Assembly: GCA_030428865.1 (NCBI GenBank)
Contig: JAUIEK010000003.1
Location: 62,001 to 126,000, forward strand
Direction of reading: 5' to 3'
Origin: Bacteroidia bacterium
Lineage (GTDB): Bacteria; Bacteroidota; Bacteroidia; Flavobacteriales; Flavobacteriaceae
DNA: 64,000 bases
In this document: positions 52,561 to 62,727 of the stretch, one piece after another
Layout of the letters: each line of letters opens with the position of its first letter
How positions within the stretch are numbered: the stretch's first letter is position 1
Position numbers and translations under genes: made by a program
Notes under the pieces: generated by a model
What the model saw: the letters and a program-made list of their open reading frames with translations, nothing else
The model's database searches: none
Told to the model about the DNA's origin: nothing

Positions 52561-53127
52561 CTATTCTTTTATTCTTTCTACATAAGCTCCTTTTTCTGTA
52601 TCTATTTTGATTTTGTCTCCTTCGTTAATAAATAAAGGCACATTAACCTTAGCTCCAGTCTCTACAGTGGCTGGTTTTGTGGCGTTGGTAGCTGTATTAC
52701 CCTTTACTCCTGGTTCAGAATGTGTAACTTCTAAGACAACATGAGAAGGCATTTCTACCGATAATGGCAAGCTATCTTCCGTATTAATAAGTACCGTTAC
52801 CACTTCTCCTTCTTTTAATAAATCGGGAGCATCTAATGTGTTTTTTTGAAGAGCAATTTGAGTATAGTCTTCAGTATTCATAAAATGATACGTATCTCCC
52901 TCATTGTATAAGTACTGATATTTGTGCGTTTCTACACGAACATCTTCAATTTTATGTCCTGCAGAAAAAGTATTATCAATAACTTTTCCTGTTGTAACAC
53001 TTTTTAGTTTTGTTCTTACAAAAGCAGGTCCTTTCCCTGGTTTTACATGTAAAAACTCAATTATTTTGTAAATATCGTGGCTGTATCGTATGCATAAGCC
53101 TTTTTTAATATCAGATGTTGTAGCCAT
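52561..53127 (-). CDS. efp: Translation elongation factor P
   Basis: The 188-residue protein has the three beta domains of EF-P. The KOW-like N-terminal domain carries the modifiable Lys in Lys-Pro-Gly-Lys-Gly-Pro-Ala-Phe near residue 33, and the C-terminal OB domain has Ile-Asn-Glu-Gly-Asp-Lys-Ile-Lys. It eases translation of polyproline stretches. It sits inside the lipid A gene block (lpxA upstream), a location I believe is common in Flavobacteria. Confidence 0.95.
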   Translation of the reverse strand: MATTSDIKKGLCIRYSHDIYKIIEFLHVKPGKGPAFVRTKLKSVTTGKVIDNTFSAGHKIEDVRVETHKYQYLYNEGDTYHFMNTEDYTQIALQKNTLDAPDLLKEGEVVTVLINTEDSLPLSVEMPSHVVLEVTHSEPGVKGNTATNATKPATVETGAKVNVPLFINEGDKIKIDTEKGAYVERIKE

Positions 53128-53139
53128 TTAAAATATTAT

Positions 53140-53925
53140 TTAACTTGTTTTGTAATATCCTTTCATGATTCCTCTGTGAGAATCTTTAATAAACTGAATA
53201 ATTTCGTCTCTCTCTGGAGTTGCTTCCATTTCTGCTTCTATGATTTCTATGGCTTGAGAATTATTATAATTCTTTTGAAACAGAATACGGTAAATCTCCT
53301 GTATTTCTCTAATTTTTTCTGATGAAAACCCCCTTCTTCTTAACCCAATAGAATTAATTCCTACGTAAGATAATGGTTCTCTCGCTGCTTTTACATAGGG
53401 AGGAACATCTTTTCTTACCAAAGAACCACCTGTTACAAAAGCATGACTTCCTACAGAAGCGAATTGATGAACAGCAACCATTCCTGCTAGTATAACATTA
53501 TCTCCTACATTTACATGACCTGCTAAGGTTGAATTATTAGAAAAAATACAATTGTTCCCTACTATACAATCATGCGCTATGTGACTGTATGCCATTACCA
53601 AACAGTTTTTACCAATTACTGTTTTCATTTTATCAACTGTTCCTCTATTAATAGTTACACATTCTCGAATAGTTGTATTATCTCCAATAATAGCTGTTGA
53701 TTCTTCATCATCAAACTTTAAATCTTGCGGAATGGCTGAAATAACAGCTCCAGGGAAAATTCGGCAATTTTTTCCTATTCTAGCACCTTCCATAATAGTA
53801 ACATTAGACCCAATCCAGGTACCAGAGCCAATCTCTACATTGGCGTGAATAGTTGAAAAAGGTTCTATAACTACATTTCTAGCGATTTTTGCTTGGGGGT
53901 GAACGTATGCTAACGGTTGATTCAT
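53140..53925 (-). CDS. lpxA: UDP-N-acetylglucosamine acyltransferase
   Basis: The 261-residue protein adds the first acyl chain in lipid A synthesis. It has a long hexapeptide beta helix, the catalytic His in Tyr-Ser-His-Ile-Ala-His-Asp, the Val-His-Gln-Phe-Ala motif and a helical C-terminus (Arg-Arg-Arg-Gly-Phe-Ser). It overlaps the lpxC-fabZ gene by 4 nt (ATGA), so translation is coupled. Confidence 0.95.
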   Translation of the reverse strand: MNQPLAYVHPQAKIARNVVIEPFSTIHANVEIGSGTWIGSNVTIMEGARIGKNCRIFPGAVISAIPQDLKFDDEESTAIIGDNTTIRECVTINRGTVDKMKTVIGKNCLVMAYSHIAHDCIVGNNCIFSNNSTLAGHVNVGDNVILAGMVAVHQFASVGSHAFVTGGSLVRKDVPPYVKAAREPLSYVGINSIGLRRRGFSSEKIREIQEIYRILFQKNYNNSQAIEIIEAEMEATPERDEIIQFIKDSHRGIMKGYYKTS

Positions 53926-55316
53926 GTATTTTTTGTTTTAATTATTTGCGCCATCAACTCTGCCTCTACAACAAGCTTATTATTAGCATATCCATAAGAT
54001 TGCATGTGGGCAATGCCTCGGCGCGAAGGAAGTAATTCACATTTAAAAATTAATGTATCTCCTGGTAATACTTTTTGTTTAAACTTAACATTATCTATTT
54101 TCATAAAATACGTTAGGTAATTTTCAGGATCAGGTACTGTACTTAAGAAAAGAATGCCTCCGCATTGAGCCATTGCTTCAATTTGCAAAACTCCAGGCAT
54201 AACAGGAGCACCAGGAAAGTGACCCACGAAAAAATCTTCATTCATTGTCACATTTTTAAGCCCTACTACATGCTTATCACTCAGCTCTAGAATTTTATCT
54301 ACTAATAAAAATGGAGGCCTATGAGGTAATATTTCCATGATTCTATTAACATCCATTAGAGGCTCTTTGGATAAATCAAACTGAGGAACATAATTACGCT
54401 TTTCTCTCTTGATAATTTTAGATAGTTTCTTCGCAAATTGAGTATTTACTAAATGACCTGGCTTATTAGCTATAATCTTTCCTCTAATTCTTGTACCAAC
54501 CAAAGCAAGATCACCAATAACATCAAGAAGCTTATGGCGTGCTGCTTCGTTTGCCCAGTGTAGCGTTAAATTATCTAATATGCCATTGGGCTTAACTTTT
54601 ATATCTTCTTTATTGAAAGCATCTTTTAATTTGTGCATTGTTTTTTCTGATAATTCTTTATCAACATAAACAATAGCATTATTAAGATCACCTCCTTTTA
54701 TTAAGTCATTTTCTAGAAGCATCTCGATTTCGTGAAGAAAACTAAATGTTCTAGCTGCAGCGATTTCTTCTTTAAAATCACTCATATTTTCTAATGAAGC
54801 ATTTTGAGTTCCTAAAATCTTCGTACCAAAGTCTACCATAGCGGTAATTTGATACTTATCAGAAGGCATTAAGATAATTTCGCTTCCTGTTTCTTCATCT
54901 TTGTAAGAAATAATTTCCTTAACAACGTACTCATTAATTTCTGCATCTTGCTCTTCAATTCCTGCTTTTTCTAGAGCCTCTACAAAAAACTTAGAAGAAC
55001 CATCCATTATTGGTGGCTCAGAAGCGTTGATTTCAATTAGTAAATTATCTAAATCTAACCCTACAGCTGCAGCCAAAACGTGTTCTGTGGTCTGAATATA
55101 CACTCCGTTTTTCACCAAATTTGTTCCTCTTTGTGTATTAGTTACGTATTCAGCTTTAGCTTCTATAGTTGGTTTCCCTTCTAAGTCAACTCTTACAAAG
55201 GCAAATCCATAATTTGCTGGGGCAGGTTTAAATGTTAACGTTACATTATTTCCTGTATGCAGCCCCACACCTGATAGGCTAATTTCTTTTTGAATTGTTT
55301 TTTGTTTCTTACTCAT
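53922..55316 (-). CDS. lpxC-fabZ: Fused LpxC deacetylase / FabZ dehydratase
   Basis: The 464-residue protein joins two enzymes, as is usual in Bacteroidota. Residues about 1-305 are LpxC, with the zinc ligands in Thr-Thr-Glu-His-Val-Leu-Ala-Ala and later His-Lys-Leu-Leu-Asp. Residues about 315-464 are FabZ, with [11 protein letters not shown] and the catalytic His in Gly-His-Phe-Pro-Gly. LpxC commits to lipid A synthesis while FabZ feeds fatty acid elongation, so the fusion balances both. It overlaps lpxD by 8 nt and lpxA by 4 nt. Confidence 0.96.
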   Translation of the reverse strand: MSKKQKTIQKEISLSGVGLHTGNNVTLTFKPAPANYGFAFVRVDLEGKPTIEAKAEYVTNTQRGTNLVKNGVYIQTTEHVLAAAVGLDLDNLLIEINASEPPIMDGSSKFFVEALEKAGIEEQDAEINEYVVKEIISYKDEETGSEIILMPSDKYQITAMVDFGTKILGTQNASLENMSDFKEEIAAARTFSFLHEIEMLLENDLIKGGDLNNAIVYVDKELSEKTMHKLKDAFNKEDIKVKPNGILDNLTLHWANEAARHKLLDVIGDLALVGTRIRGKIIANKPGHLVNTQFAKKLSKIIKREKRNYVPQFDLSKEPLMDVNRIMEILPHRPPFLLVDKILELSDKHVVGLKNVTMNEDFFVGHFPGAPVMPGVLQIEAMAQCGGILFLSTVPDPENYLTYFMKIDNVKFKQKVLPGDTLIFKCELLPSRRGIAHMQSYGYANNKLVVEAELMAQIIKTKNT

Positions 55317-56346
55317 TATTTTTACTTTGAGCAGTTTGTTTTTCTATTTCATTAACTCGACTTACCACTTTGGGTAAATCTTTAAAGTGGACATAAGATT
55401 TATTGAAGTCTTTATACTCAAATGCAGGTGATCCTTGAACAACCTGATTGTCTTTTAAGCTTTTTGTTATGCCTGATTGTGCTTGAATTTTAAGATTGTT
55501 GCCAAGCGTTAGATGCCCAACAATACCTACTTGACCTCCAATCATACAGTTCTCTCCTATTTTTGTTGATCCTGCAACACCTGCTTGAGAGGCAATTACT
55601 GTGTTTTTACCAATTTCAACATTGTGAGCAATCTGAATTTGGTTATCTAACTTTACACCTTTTCGTATTATTGTTGAACCTAATGTAGCTCGGTCAATTG
55701 TTGTTCCTGCACCAATATCTACATTATCTTCTATAATAACATTTCCTATTTGAGGTACTTTGTTGTACTGTCCATTTTCATTAGGTGCAAAACCAAATCC
55801 ATCTGAGCCTATAATGCTTCCAGAGTGAATAGTACAATTACTTCCTATCTTACTTTCTGAGTATATTTTTGATCCTGCAAACAGCATACAATTATCTCCA
55901 ATTGTAACATTATCTCCAATGTAAACATTTGGATAAATTTTCACATTATTTCCTATTACAACATTATTTCCAATATAAGCAAAAGCGCCGATATATTCAT
56001 TTGAACCTATCTTGGCAGAATCAGAAATGAAATGAGGAGTTTCTCTACCTATTTTGTTATTCTTAACTTGATTGTAAAACTCCAATAATTTAGAAAAAGC
56101 CTCATATGCACTTTCCACTTTAATTAAAGTAGAAGAAATTGATTTTTCCGGCTCAAATGTTTTATCAACTATTGTTATTGAAGCTTTTGTAGAATATAAA
56201 TATGGATAATATTTTGGGTTTGAAAGAAATGTTAAAGACCCTTCTTCTCCTTCTTCAATTTTAGAAAGCTTAAAAACTTCTATCTGCTCATCTCCAACAA
56301 TATCTCCTTCTAATAATTCTGCTATTTGTTTGGCTGTAAATTTCAT
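55309..56346 (-). CDS. lpxD: UDP-3-O-acylglucosamine N-acyltransferase
   Basis: The ATG at 56346 (Met-Lys-Phe-Thr-Ala-Lys) gives 345 residues; the ATG nine bases earlier lies inside the TACTTTTG promoter box. It adds the second acyl chain in lipid A synthesis. It has an N-terminal uridine-binding domain (about 1-100), a hexapeptide beta helix with catalytic His in Ile-Ala-His-Asn-Val-Glu, and a helical C-terminus. It is the first gene of the lipid A operon. Confidence 0.94.
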   Translation of the reverse strand: MKFTAKQIAELLEGDIVGDEQIEVFKLSKIEEGEEGSLTFLSNPKYYPYLYSTKASITIVDKTFEPEKSISSTLIKVESAYEAFSKLLEFYNQVKNNKIGRETPHFISDSAKIGSNEYIGAFAYIGNNVVIGNNVKIYPNVYIGDNVTIGDNCMLFAGSKIYSESKIGSNCTIHSGSIIGSDGFGFAPNENGQYNKVPQIGNVIIEDNVDIGAGTTIDRATLGSTIIRKGVKLDNQIQIAHNVEIGKNTVIASQAGVAGSTKIGENCMIGGQVGIVGHLTLGNNLKIQAQSGITKSLKDNQVVQGSPAFEYKDFNKSYVHFKDLPKVVSRVNEIEKQTAQSKNNE

Positions 56347-56352
56347 TAATCG

Positions 56353-56360
56353 CAAAAGTA
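56353..56360 (-). promoter_or_regulatory. lpxD -7 box directly before the start codon
   Basis: The minus strand reads TACTTTTG (56360-56353), then 6 nt, then the lpxD ATG at 56346. This helps choose the start and suggests a leaderless lipid A operon mRNA. Confidence 0.5.
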
Positions 56361-56383
56361 AAAAAAAAACTTGGATGCCTACA

Positions 56384-57616
56384 CTAAATTAACTTCTTTG
56401 GATAACATAGAAATTGCTTTGTTACAGGTTTAGAAAGGGCTTGTAGATTTAATTGATCGGATGCTTTTGCTATATCTTTTAATGTCCCTTTTTTTGATAC
56501 AATCTTTATTGGTTGTTCCTTGTTGTATGCCTGATTGGAAATCTCACCTGTAAAAACAAAATAATCCAAATCTGAATCTGATAGATTAAATTGTTTTTTT
56601 ACCTTATCTTGAATTAATAAAATATATTGATTTTTTATCTGTTTATCATGCATTTCTATTTTTAACAACTCTCTATTAATAATCATTTTAGATAAATATG
56701 AAAGAACTACATCTTCATGATTCATCCAGCTTTTTATTGCAGAAATAATATCAAAATCATCTAGTTGAGAAAAAACTTTCAATACATTTTTATCAAAACT
56801 CTCTTTATCAATCTTACTACGTAAAAAGTAATTAAGTGCCTCACTTGCTAAGACCGCTTCTCCTTTTTGTGCCAACTCTTTTGCTCTCTGCAAAACTTTT
56901 ACCAATACACTCTCAGCAACTAAACTTGTTTTATGTAAATATACTTGCCAGTACATAAGTCTTCTAGCAATTAAGAATTTTTCTACAGAATAGATTCCTT
57001 TTTTTTCTATAACTAGTTCATCATCAACAACATTCATCATTGCTATTAATCGATCAGAACTAATGTTTCCTTCTGCTACACCAGTGTAAAAACTGTCTCG
57101 TTTCAAATAGTCAAGTCTATCGATATCTAACTGACTTGATATTAACTGATGCATATATTTTTTGTGATACTTTCCTGTAAAAATATCTATTGCCAAAGAA
57201 AGTTTCCCTTTAAAAACTTCATTTAACTGATACATGTACTTCAAAGAAATCTCTTCGTGTGTAATCCCTTCTACAATACTATGTTCTAGCGCATGAGAAA
57301 AAGGACCATGACCAACATCATGCAGTAAAATAGCAATACAAAGTGCATTTTCTTCAACCTCGCTTATATCAATTCCTTTTACGCGTAGTACTCTAACGGT
57401 TTTTTGCATCAAATCAAGACAACCTACAGCGTGATGAAACCGAGTATGATTAGCTCCTGGATAAACTAAATTTGACAATCCCATTTGCGATACTCTTCTT
57501 AAACGCTGAAAATACGGATGCTCTATAATATCAAAAATTAAGCTATTGGGAATTCTGATAAATCCATAAACAGGATCGTTTAGAATTTTAAGTTTATTCG
57601 TAGTATTTTTATTCAA
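56384..57616 (-). CDS. HD-domain phosphohydrolase (dNTPase-like)
   Basis: The 410-residue protein has the metal ligands His in Asn-His-Thr-Arg-Phe-His-His, His-Asp in Leu-Leu-His-Asp-Val-Gly-His-Gly, and the later Asp in Leu-Asp-Ile-Asp-Arg-Leu-Asp-Tyr. This set matches the SAMHD1/dGTPase-like HD family. The C-terminal third is helical. It lies 37 nt upstream of lpxD on the same strand, but the lpxD promoter lies in that gap. The substrate is probably a (deoxy)nucleotide. Confidence 0.88.
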   Translation of the reverse strand: MNKNTTNKLKILNDPVYGFIRIPNSLIFDIIEHPYFQRLRRVSQMGLSNLVYPGANHTRFHHAVGCLDLMQKTVRVLRVKGIDISEVEENALCIAILLHDVGHGPFSHALEHSIVEGITHEEISLKYMYQLNEVFKGKLSLAIDIFTGKYHKKYMHQLISSQLDIDRLDYLKRDSFYTGVAEGNISSDRLIAMMNVVDDELVIEKKGIYSVEKFLIARRLMYWQVYLHKTSLVAESVLVKVLQRAKELAQKGEAVLASEALNYFLRSKIDKESFDKNVLKVFSQLDDFDIISAIKSWMNHEDVVLSYLSKMIINRELLKIEMHDKQIKNQYILLIQDKVKKQFNLSDSDLDYFVFTGEISNQAYNKEQPIKIVSKKGTLKDIAKASDQLNLQALSKPVTKQFLCYPKKLI

Positions 57617-57760
57617 CTGTAAAACTTTACTGCAAACTAAAACTAAAAATAGTAGATTGCCAAAAACGACTTTATTTTATTAGCATTATTTTAAGTAAAT
57701 ATCATTGCCTATAAATACTAAAAATAGATACTTTTAAAGTTCAGATAAACAAAATGAAAT

Positions 57761-59302
57761 ATGCACATACTTTGGGTTGATGATGAAATCGACATATTAA
57801 AACCTCACATTCTTTTTTTAGAACAAAAAAATTATCAAGTAACGCCTTGCTCAAATGGAAATGATGCAATTGAGCTTGTAAAAGAAACTACTTTTGATAT
57901 TGTTTTCTTAGATGAGAACATGCCAGGTATTTCAGGACTGGAAACATTAAATGAAATTAAAGTTATTCATCCTAATTTACCCATTGTTATGATTACAAAA
58001 AGTGAAGAAGAATACATAATGGAAGAAGCAATTGGCTCTAAGATTGCTGACTATTTAATAAAACCCGTAAATCCAAATCAAATATTATTAAGTCTAAAGA
58101 AAAATTTGGATCATTCCAGATTGATTTCTCGAAAAACAACGGCAAACTATCAGCAAGAATTCAGAAAAATCGCAATGGATTTGGCAATGGTAAATACATT
58201 CGATGACTGGGTTGAATTATATAAGAAGTTAGTGTATTGGGAGTTAGAATTAGAGACAATAAACGATTCTGGTTTAATTGAAATCTTAGAAAGTCAAAAA
58301 TTAGAAGCGAATAGTTTGTTTTTTAAATTCGTTAAAAAGAATTATCAAAACTGGCTAACATCTGACGATAAACCCCTTTTTTCTCATACATTATTTAGAG
58401 AAGTTGTTGTGCCCGAATTAAAACAATCAGAAAAAGGACTGCTTTGGGTTGTTATAGACAACCTTCGATATGATCAATTCCGAATTTTAGAACCGCTAAT
58501 TAACAAACACTATAAAAAAGAAACAGAAAAAGCTTATAGCAGCATCTTACCTACAGCAACTCAATATGCTAGAAATGCTATTTTCTCTGGATTGATGCCT
58601 TCTGAGATGGAGAAAAAACATCCTGATTTATGGAAAAATGATACTGATGAAGGTGGCAAAAATATGCATGAAGATGCCTTTCTTACTCATCAAATTAAAA
58701 GATTAGGCTTAAACACTCATCATGAGTATTATAAAATTTCCAATTTAAAAGATGGACGTGAATTAGCTGACAACTACAATAAGACCAAGCAGAACGACCT
58801 AACTGCTATTGTGTACAATTTTGTAGATATGCTTTCTCACTCAAAAACAGAAATGGAAGTAATTAAGGAACTCGCGGGTGATGACAAAGCCTACCGATCT
58901 CTCACAGAAAGCTGGTTTAAGAATTCACCTCTGTTTGAAATTATTCAAAAAGCACAAAGTCTGGGACAAAAATTAATCATAACAACTGATCACGGAACGA
59001 TAAATTCTAAACACCCTTCAAAAGTAATTGGAGATAAGAATATTAGCAGCAACTTAAGATATAAAACAGGTAAGAGTATTAGCTACGAAGAAAAAGATGT
59101 TTATGCTGTAAAAAATCCGAAAGACATTTTTTTACCAAGTGTAGCTTTTAACAGCCCGTTTATATTTGCTAAAGAAGATTTGTTTTTTGCTTACCCTAAC
59201 AACTATAATCATTTTGTAAAGTATTATAAAAACACCTATCAACACGGTGGGATTTCTTTAGAAGAAATGATTATACCTTGCGCAATATACAATCCTAAAT
59301 AA
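57761..59302 (+). CDS. porX: PorX, response regulator with PglZ domain (type IX secretion)
   Basis: The 513-residue protein has a receiver domain at 1-120 (Asp7-Asp8, phosphoacceptor Asp51, Lys101). A PglZ/alkaline-phosphatase-like domain follows from about 200 to the end, with Val-Ile-Asp-Asn-Leu-Arg-Tyr-Asp, the zinc-site motif Thr-Thr-Asp-His-Gly-Thr, and the terminal His-Gly-Gly. This is the PorX architecture, which controls type IX secretion genes together with the PorY kinase and SigP. No porY lies in the window. tsaE follows after 26 nt. Confidence 0.94.
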   Translation: MHILWVDDEIDILKPHILFLEQKNYQVTPCSNGNDAIELVKETTFDIVFLDENMPGISGLETLNEIKVIHPNLPIVMITKSEEEYIMEEAIGSKIADYLIKPVNPNQILLSLKKNLDHSRLISRKTTANYQQEFRKIAMDLAMVNTFDDWVELYKKLVYWELELETINDSGLIEILESQKLEANSLFFKFVKKNYQNWLTSDDKPLFSHTLFREVVVPELKQSEKGLLWVVIDNLRYDQFRILEPLINKHYKKETEKAYSSILPTATQYARNAIFSGLMPSEMEKKHPDLWKNDTDEGGKNMHEDAFLTHQIKRLGLNTHHEYYKISNLKDGRELADNYNKTKQNDLTAIVYNFVDMLSHSKTEMEVIKELAGDDKAYRSLTESWFKNSPLFEIIQKAQSLGQKLIITTDHGTINSKHPSKVIGDKNISSNLRYKTGKSISYEEKDVYAVKNPKDIFLPSVAFNSPFIFAKEDLFFAYPNNYNHFVKYYKNTYQHGGISLEEMIIPCAIYNPK

Positions 59303-59328
59303 TAAATTTCTTTTCTTAATTTGATTGC

Positions 59329-59736
59329 ATGAAAAAAGACTATCAACTCCAGAATATATCTTCAATTGCCAAAGAAATTATAACAAAAGCACAATACAAA
59401 ACTTTACTTTTTTATGGTAAAATGGGTGTAGGAAAAACAACTTTAATCAAAGAGATTTGCAAACAATTAGGTATAAAAGATGTTACAAGTTCTCCTACTT
59501 TTTCTCTTGTAAATGAATACCATGGGAATACGGGTGAAATTGTTTATCATTTTGATTTTTATAGATTAAATAGTGAATCAGAAGCTTATGATATAGGGAT
59601 TGAAGAATATTTTAATTCTGGAAATTGGTGTTTAATAGAATGGCCCGAGAATATTGAAAATTTATTACCTTTAGAATCTTCCATCGTTAAAATAATAGAA
59701 TTGAGTGATGGAAAACGAAGCATTCAGTTAAATTAG
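59329..59736 (+). CDS. tsaE: tRNA threonylcarbamoyladenosine biosynthesis ATPase TsaE
   Basis: The 135-residue protein has Walker A Gly-Lys-Met-Gly-Val-Gly-Lys-Thr-Thr at about 30-38, Ser-Ser-Pro-Thr-Phe-Ser-Leu-Val, His-Phe-Asp-Phe-Tyr-Arg and Glu-Trp-Pro-Glu. TsaE is an ATPase that cycles the TsaB-TsaD complex making t6A37 on tRNAs. It lies between porX and the alanine dehydrogenase gene, 5 nt before the latter. Confidence 0.94.
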   Translation: MKKDYQLQNISSIAKEIITKAQYKTLLFYGKMGVGKTTLIKEICKQLGIKDVTSSPTFSLVNEYHGNTGEIVYHFDFYRLNSESEAYDIGIEEYFNSGNWCLIEWPENIENLLPLESSIVKIIELSDGKRSIQLN

Positions 59737-59741
59737 CGCGT

Positions 59742-60938
59742 ATGGGTTCACTTTCTCCTTTTAGTAAACAAGAGCTTTTACCTCAAGAGGAAAAACTTGA
59801 AATTAAGAAACAAAAAGGTGAGCTTTTTATTGGATTACCAAAAGAAACTCATTTTGAAGAAAGACGTGTAAGTTTAGCCCCTGATGCTGTTGCCGCTTTG
59901 TGTGCTCACGGGCATCGAGTTGTTATAGAATCAGATGCAGGAAAAGGCTCTAACTATACTGATCAAGAATATTCAGAGGCTGGAGCAAAAATATCTTATG
60001 ATGTAAAAGAAGTTTTTTCTTGTAATATTATCTTGAAAATTGAACCCCCTACTTTAAAAGAAATCGAACTCATCAATCCGCAAACTGTTCTAATTTCTGC
60101 TCTGCAATTAAAAACACAATCAAAAAAGTATTTTGAAGCGTTGGCTAATAAACGAATTACAGCAATTGCTTTTGATTATGTAAAAGATGAACATGGTGTC
60201 TATCCTTTTGTAAAATCACTTAGTGAGATTGCTGGAACTGCCGCTGTTTTAATTGCTGGAGAAATTATGAGTGGAGTAAATGAGGGTAATGGATTATTGT
60301 TTGGGAACATTAGTGGCATTCCTCCTACTGATGTTGTTATTTTAGGTGCTGGAACTGTTGGTGAATTTGCTGCAAGAGCTGCCATTGGTTTAGGTGCTCG
60401 TGTAAAAGTTTTTGACAATTCTATAACTAAACTCAGAAAATTACAGCATTGTTTGCACTTGCCTATTTATACATCAACTGTACAACCAAAAACGTTAGCG
60501 AAAGCCCTCAGAAGATGTGATGTAGTAATTGGGGCAATAAGAGGAAAAAATAGATCTCCTGTAATCGTTTCTGAACCTATGGTAGAAAAAATGAAAGAGG
60601 GAGCTATTGTAGTAGATGTTAGCATTGATAGAGGCGGCTGTTTTGAAACATCTAAAGTAACTACTCATAGTAAGCCTACTTTTCAAAAACATGGAGTTAT
60701 TCATTATTGTGTACCTAATATTCCTTCTAGGTATGCTAGAACAGCTTCTTTGTGCATCAGCAATATTTTTACTCCGTATCTTTTAAGTATTGCAGAAGAA
60801 GGCGGCTTTGAAAATGCTGCTCGTTTTGACAAAAGCTTGCGAAATGGCATGTATTTTTATCATGGAATTCTAACTAATAAAACCGTTGCTGATTGGTTTG
60901 ATCTTCCTTACAGAGACATCAACTTATTAATATTATAA
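59742..60938 (+). CDS. ald: Alanine dehydrogenase
   Basis: The 398-residue protein has the N-terminal AlaDH/PNT domain (Lys-Glu-Thr-His-Phe-Glu-Glu-Arg-Arg-Val-Ser) and a Rossmann NAD domain (Val-Ile-Leu-Gly-Ala-Gly-Thr-Val-Gly near 200). The active-site Lys/His region lies near residue 85. It interconverts alanine and pyruvate with NADH. An N-terminal extension of about 28 residues precedes the conserved start, as I recall for Bacteroidota homologues. Confidence 0.88.
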   Translation: MGSLSPFSKQELLPQEEKLEIKKQKGELFIGLPKETHFEERRVSLAPDAVAALCAHGHRVVIESDAGKGSNYTDQEYSEAGAKISYDVKEVFSCNIILKIEPPTLKEIELINPQTVLISALQLKTQSKKYFEALANKRITAIAFDYVKDEHGVYPFVKSLSEIAGTAAVLIAGEIMSGVNEGNGLLFGNISGIPPTDVVILGAGTVGEFAARAAIGLGARVKVFDNSITKLRKLQHCLHLPIYTSTVQPKTLAKALRRCDVVIGAIRGKNRSPVIVSEPMVEKMKEGAIVVDVSIDRGGCFETSKVTTHSKPTFQKHGVIHYCVPNIPSRYARTASLCISNIFTPYLLSIAEEGGFENAARFDKSLRNGMYFYHGILTNKTVADWFDLPYRDINLLIL

Positions 60939-60939
60939 T

Positions 60940-60947
60940 TAAGTTTG
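60940..60947 (+). promoter_or_regulatory. -7 box of the DUF4258 gene
   Basis: TAAGTTTG at 60940-60947 matches TAnnTTTG, 19 nt before the ATG at 60967, so the gene can be transcribed apart from ald. Confidence 0.45.
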
Positions 60948-60966
60948 CACATCGTAAAAAGATGTC

Positions 60967-61344
60967 ATGAAAATTTTAAAACGAATTGGTTTTTATTTAA
61001 TAGGTGTTTCTTTAGGATGTATCGTTGTAATTTTTATCTGGAAAGGAAAAGATGTTTCTTTTGATTATGGTATGGATGCTCGTACGCTAAGTTCTATACG
61101 GAAAAAGCAATTAATTTACACACCAGAAGTTCAACAATCAATGAATCAACTAAATATTGATAGTATTACTGTTCAAAAAATACTAAACACAGGTGATGTA
61201 GATTTTGGTAAAAGTAAAGCTAGACAAAAACCTTGTGCAGAATATTATATAATAGGAAAAGATTCTTTAAAAAACGTTCATTTATATATAGAGCGATGTG
61301 ACTCGGTTGCCACGATTCAAAAGATGTGGAATATCAAGAATTAG
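60967..61344 (+). CDS. DUF4258-type membrane-anchored protein
   Basis: The 125-residue protein has an N-terminal membrane helix (about 8-27) and a periplasmic domain resembling DUF4258: Ser-Ile-Arg-Lys-Lys-Gln-Leu, Ile-Gln-Lys-style helix, Lys-Pro-Cys-Ala-Glu-Tyr-Tyr-Ile. Function is unknown. Its end overlaps the convergent trmH gene by 11 nt. Confidence 0.75.
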   Translation: MKILKRIGFYLIGVSLGCIVVIFIWKGKDVSFDYGMDARTLSSIRKKQLIYTPEVQQSMNQLNIDSITVQKILNTGDVDFGKSKARQKPCAEYYIIGKDSLKNVHLYIERCDSVATIQKMWNIKN

Positions 61345-62008
61345 ACTTATAATATTCTTTAATTTTATCTACATTTTTAATGGATTTTTCGATCCATTCT
61401 TGATACAATTCTTGTTGTTCTATTTCTGATAAATTCCATTTTACATTACTTTTCTTAAGTCTTGAGGTTAAGTCCTGAAAAATAATCGCAGCTGCAACAG
61501 AAATATTTAAGCTTTCTGTAAAACCAACCATTGGTATTTTTAAAAATCCATCTGCTTTATTCATAACTTCTTTAGAAACACCCTCTTTCTCTTTGCCAAA
61601 TACAAAAGCAGATTTTTTAGCAATATCGAAATCAGATAATAGACACGAATCGTTATGAGGCGTGGTTGCAATAATCTGATAACCCGATTTTTGCAATTTA
61701 TCAATACAACTTAAAGTATTGTTTGCGGTTTCTCTATACTTATGCAACGTAATCCATTTTTGAGCTCCTTTCGCAACATGTCTAGAAACTTTGTTTACGT
61801 ACTTATTTTCAATAACGTGAACGTCTTGTATACCAAATATATCACAACTTCTAATCACTGCACTAGCATTATGAGGTTGATAAATATCTTCTAAAACTGC
61901 TGTAAAATGACGAGTGCGCTCAGAAAGTACTTGTTTAAATAATTGTTTTCTTTTATCAGTAACGTACGTTTCTAAATATTCTAATAATGTTGATTTATTT
62001 AATTCCAT
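61334..62008 (-). CDS. trmH: tRNA (guanosine-2'-O)-methyltransferase TrmH-like
   Basis: The ATG at 62008 (Met-Glu-Leu-Asn-Lys) gives 224 residues; the earlier ATG at 62020 lies within a TAnnTTTG box. SPOUT motifs are present: Asn-Ala-Ser-Ala-Val-Ile-Arg-Ser near 50, Phe-Gly-Lys-Glu-Lys-Glu-Gly-Val, and Ser-Leu-Asn-Ile-Ser-Val-Ala near 163. The layout matches TrmH, which methylates G18 of tRNAs. It is divergent from the sirtuin gene with only 35 nt between the starts. Confidence 0.88.
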   Translation of the reverse strand: MELNKSTLLEYLETYVTDKRKQLFKQVLSERTRHFTAVLEDIYQPHNASAVIRSCDIFGIQDVHVIENKYVNKVSRHVAKGAQKWITLHKYRETANNTLSCIDKLQKSGYQIIATTPHNDSCLLSDFDIAKKSAFVFGKEKEGVSKEVMNKADGFLKIPMVGFTESLNISVAAAIIFQDLTSRLKKSNVKWNLSEIEQQELYQEWIEKSIKNVDKIKEYYKSNS

Positions 62009-62013
62009 TAGAA

Positions 62014-62021
62014 CAAACATA
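62014..62021 (-). promoter_or_regulatory. trmH -7 box directly before the start codon
   Basis: The minus strand reads TATGTTTG (62021-62014), then 5 nt, then the ATG at 62008. It supports the shorter start and a leaderless transcript. Confidence 0.5.
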
Positions 62022-62043
62022 GTAAAATTACTAATTTAGGAAT

Positions 62044-62727
62044 ATGAAAAAATTAGTTGTTCTAACTGGAGCAGGCATTAGTGCAGAAAGCGGCTTGAAG
62101 ACGTTTAGAGATGAAAACGGACTATGGGAAGGTCATGATATCATGAAAGTTGCTTCTCCTGAAGGATACGCTAAAAACCCAGAGCTTGTATTAGATTTTT
62201 ATAATCAAAGAAGAAAACAACTAAAACATGTAAAGCCAAACGAAGCACATCTAACTCTTAAAAAGTTAGAAAAGTACTATGATGTTTCTATCATTACACA
62301 AAATGTAGATAACTTACACGAAAAAGCTAATAGCTCCAAGGTTTTACATTTACATGGTGAACTAACCAAAGTACGAAGCACTAAAAATAATAACTTAATT
62401 TATGATTGGTTTGATGATTTGATTTTAGGAGATCTGTGTGAGTTAGGTTCGCAGTTAAGACCTCATATTGTTTGGTTTGGAGAAGCGGTTCCTATGTTAG
62501 AAGTTGCAATAGAAATTACTCAAAAAGCTGATATTCTTGTTATTATTGGCACATCAATGCAAGTGTATCCTGCTGCTAGTTTAGTACATTATTGCAAATC
62601 GGAAATACCAATTTACTTTATTGATCCTAAACCAATGATATCTGAATCTGCTTTTGAAAATTTGACGATTCTCTCAAAAACTGCCGTAGAAGGCACAAAA
62701 GAGCTTATGAAATTGTTAAGCTATTAA
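62044..62727 (+). CDS. cobB: Sirtuin, NAD-dependent protein deacylase, lacking the zinc site
   Basis: The 227-residue protein has Gly-Ala-Gly-Ile-Ser-Ala-Glu-Ser-Gly and Phe-Arg-Asp for NAD, Gln-Asn-Val-Asp-Asn-Leu-His and the catalytic His in His-Leu-His-Gly-Glu-Leu. The Phe-Tyr-x-x-Arg-Arg motif supplies the Tyr and Arg that let CobB/SIRT5-type enzymes take succinyl and malonyl lysine. The four zinc cysteines are missing: the region after the catalytic His holds only one Cys. Otherwise it is full length. It converges on the DUF6495 gene with a 23-nt overlap. Confidence 0.9.
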   Translation: MKKLVVLTGAGISAESGLKTFRDENGLWEGHDIMKVASPEGYAKNPELVLDFYNQRRKQLKHVKPNEAHLTLKKLEKYYDVSIITQNVDNLHEKANSSKVLHLHGELTKVRSTKNNNLIYDWFDDLILGDLCELGSQLRPHIVWFGEAVPMLEVAIEITQKADILVIIGTSMQVYPAASLVHYCKSEIPIYFIDPKPMISESAFENLTILSKTAVEGTKELMKLLSY

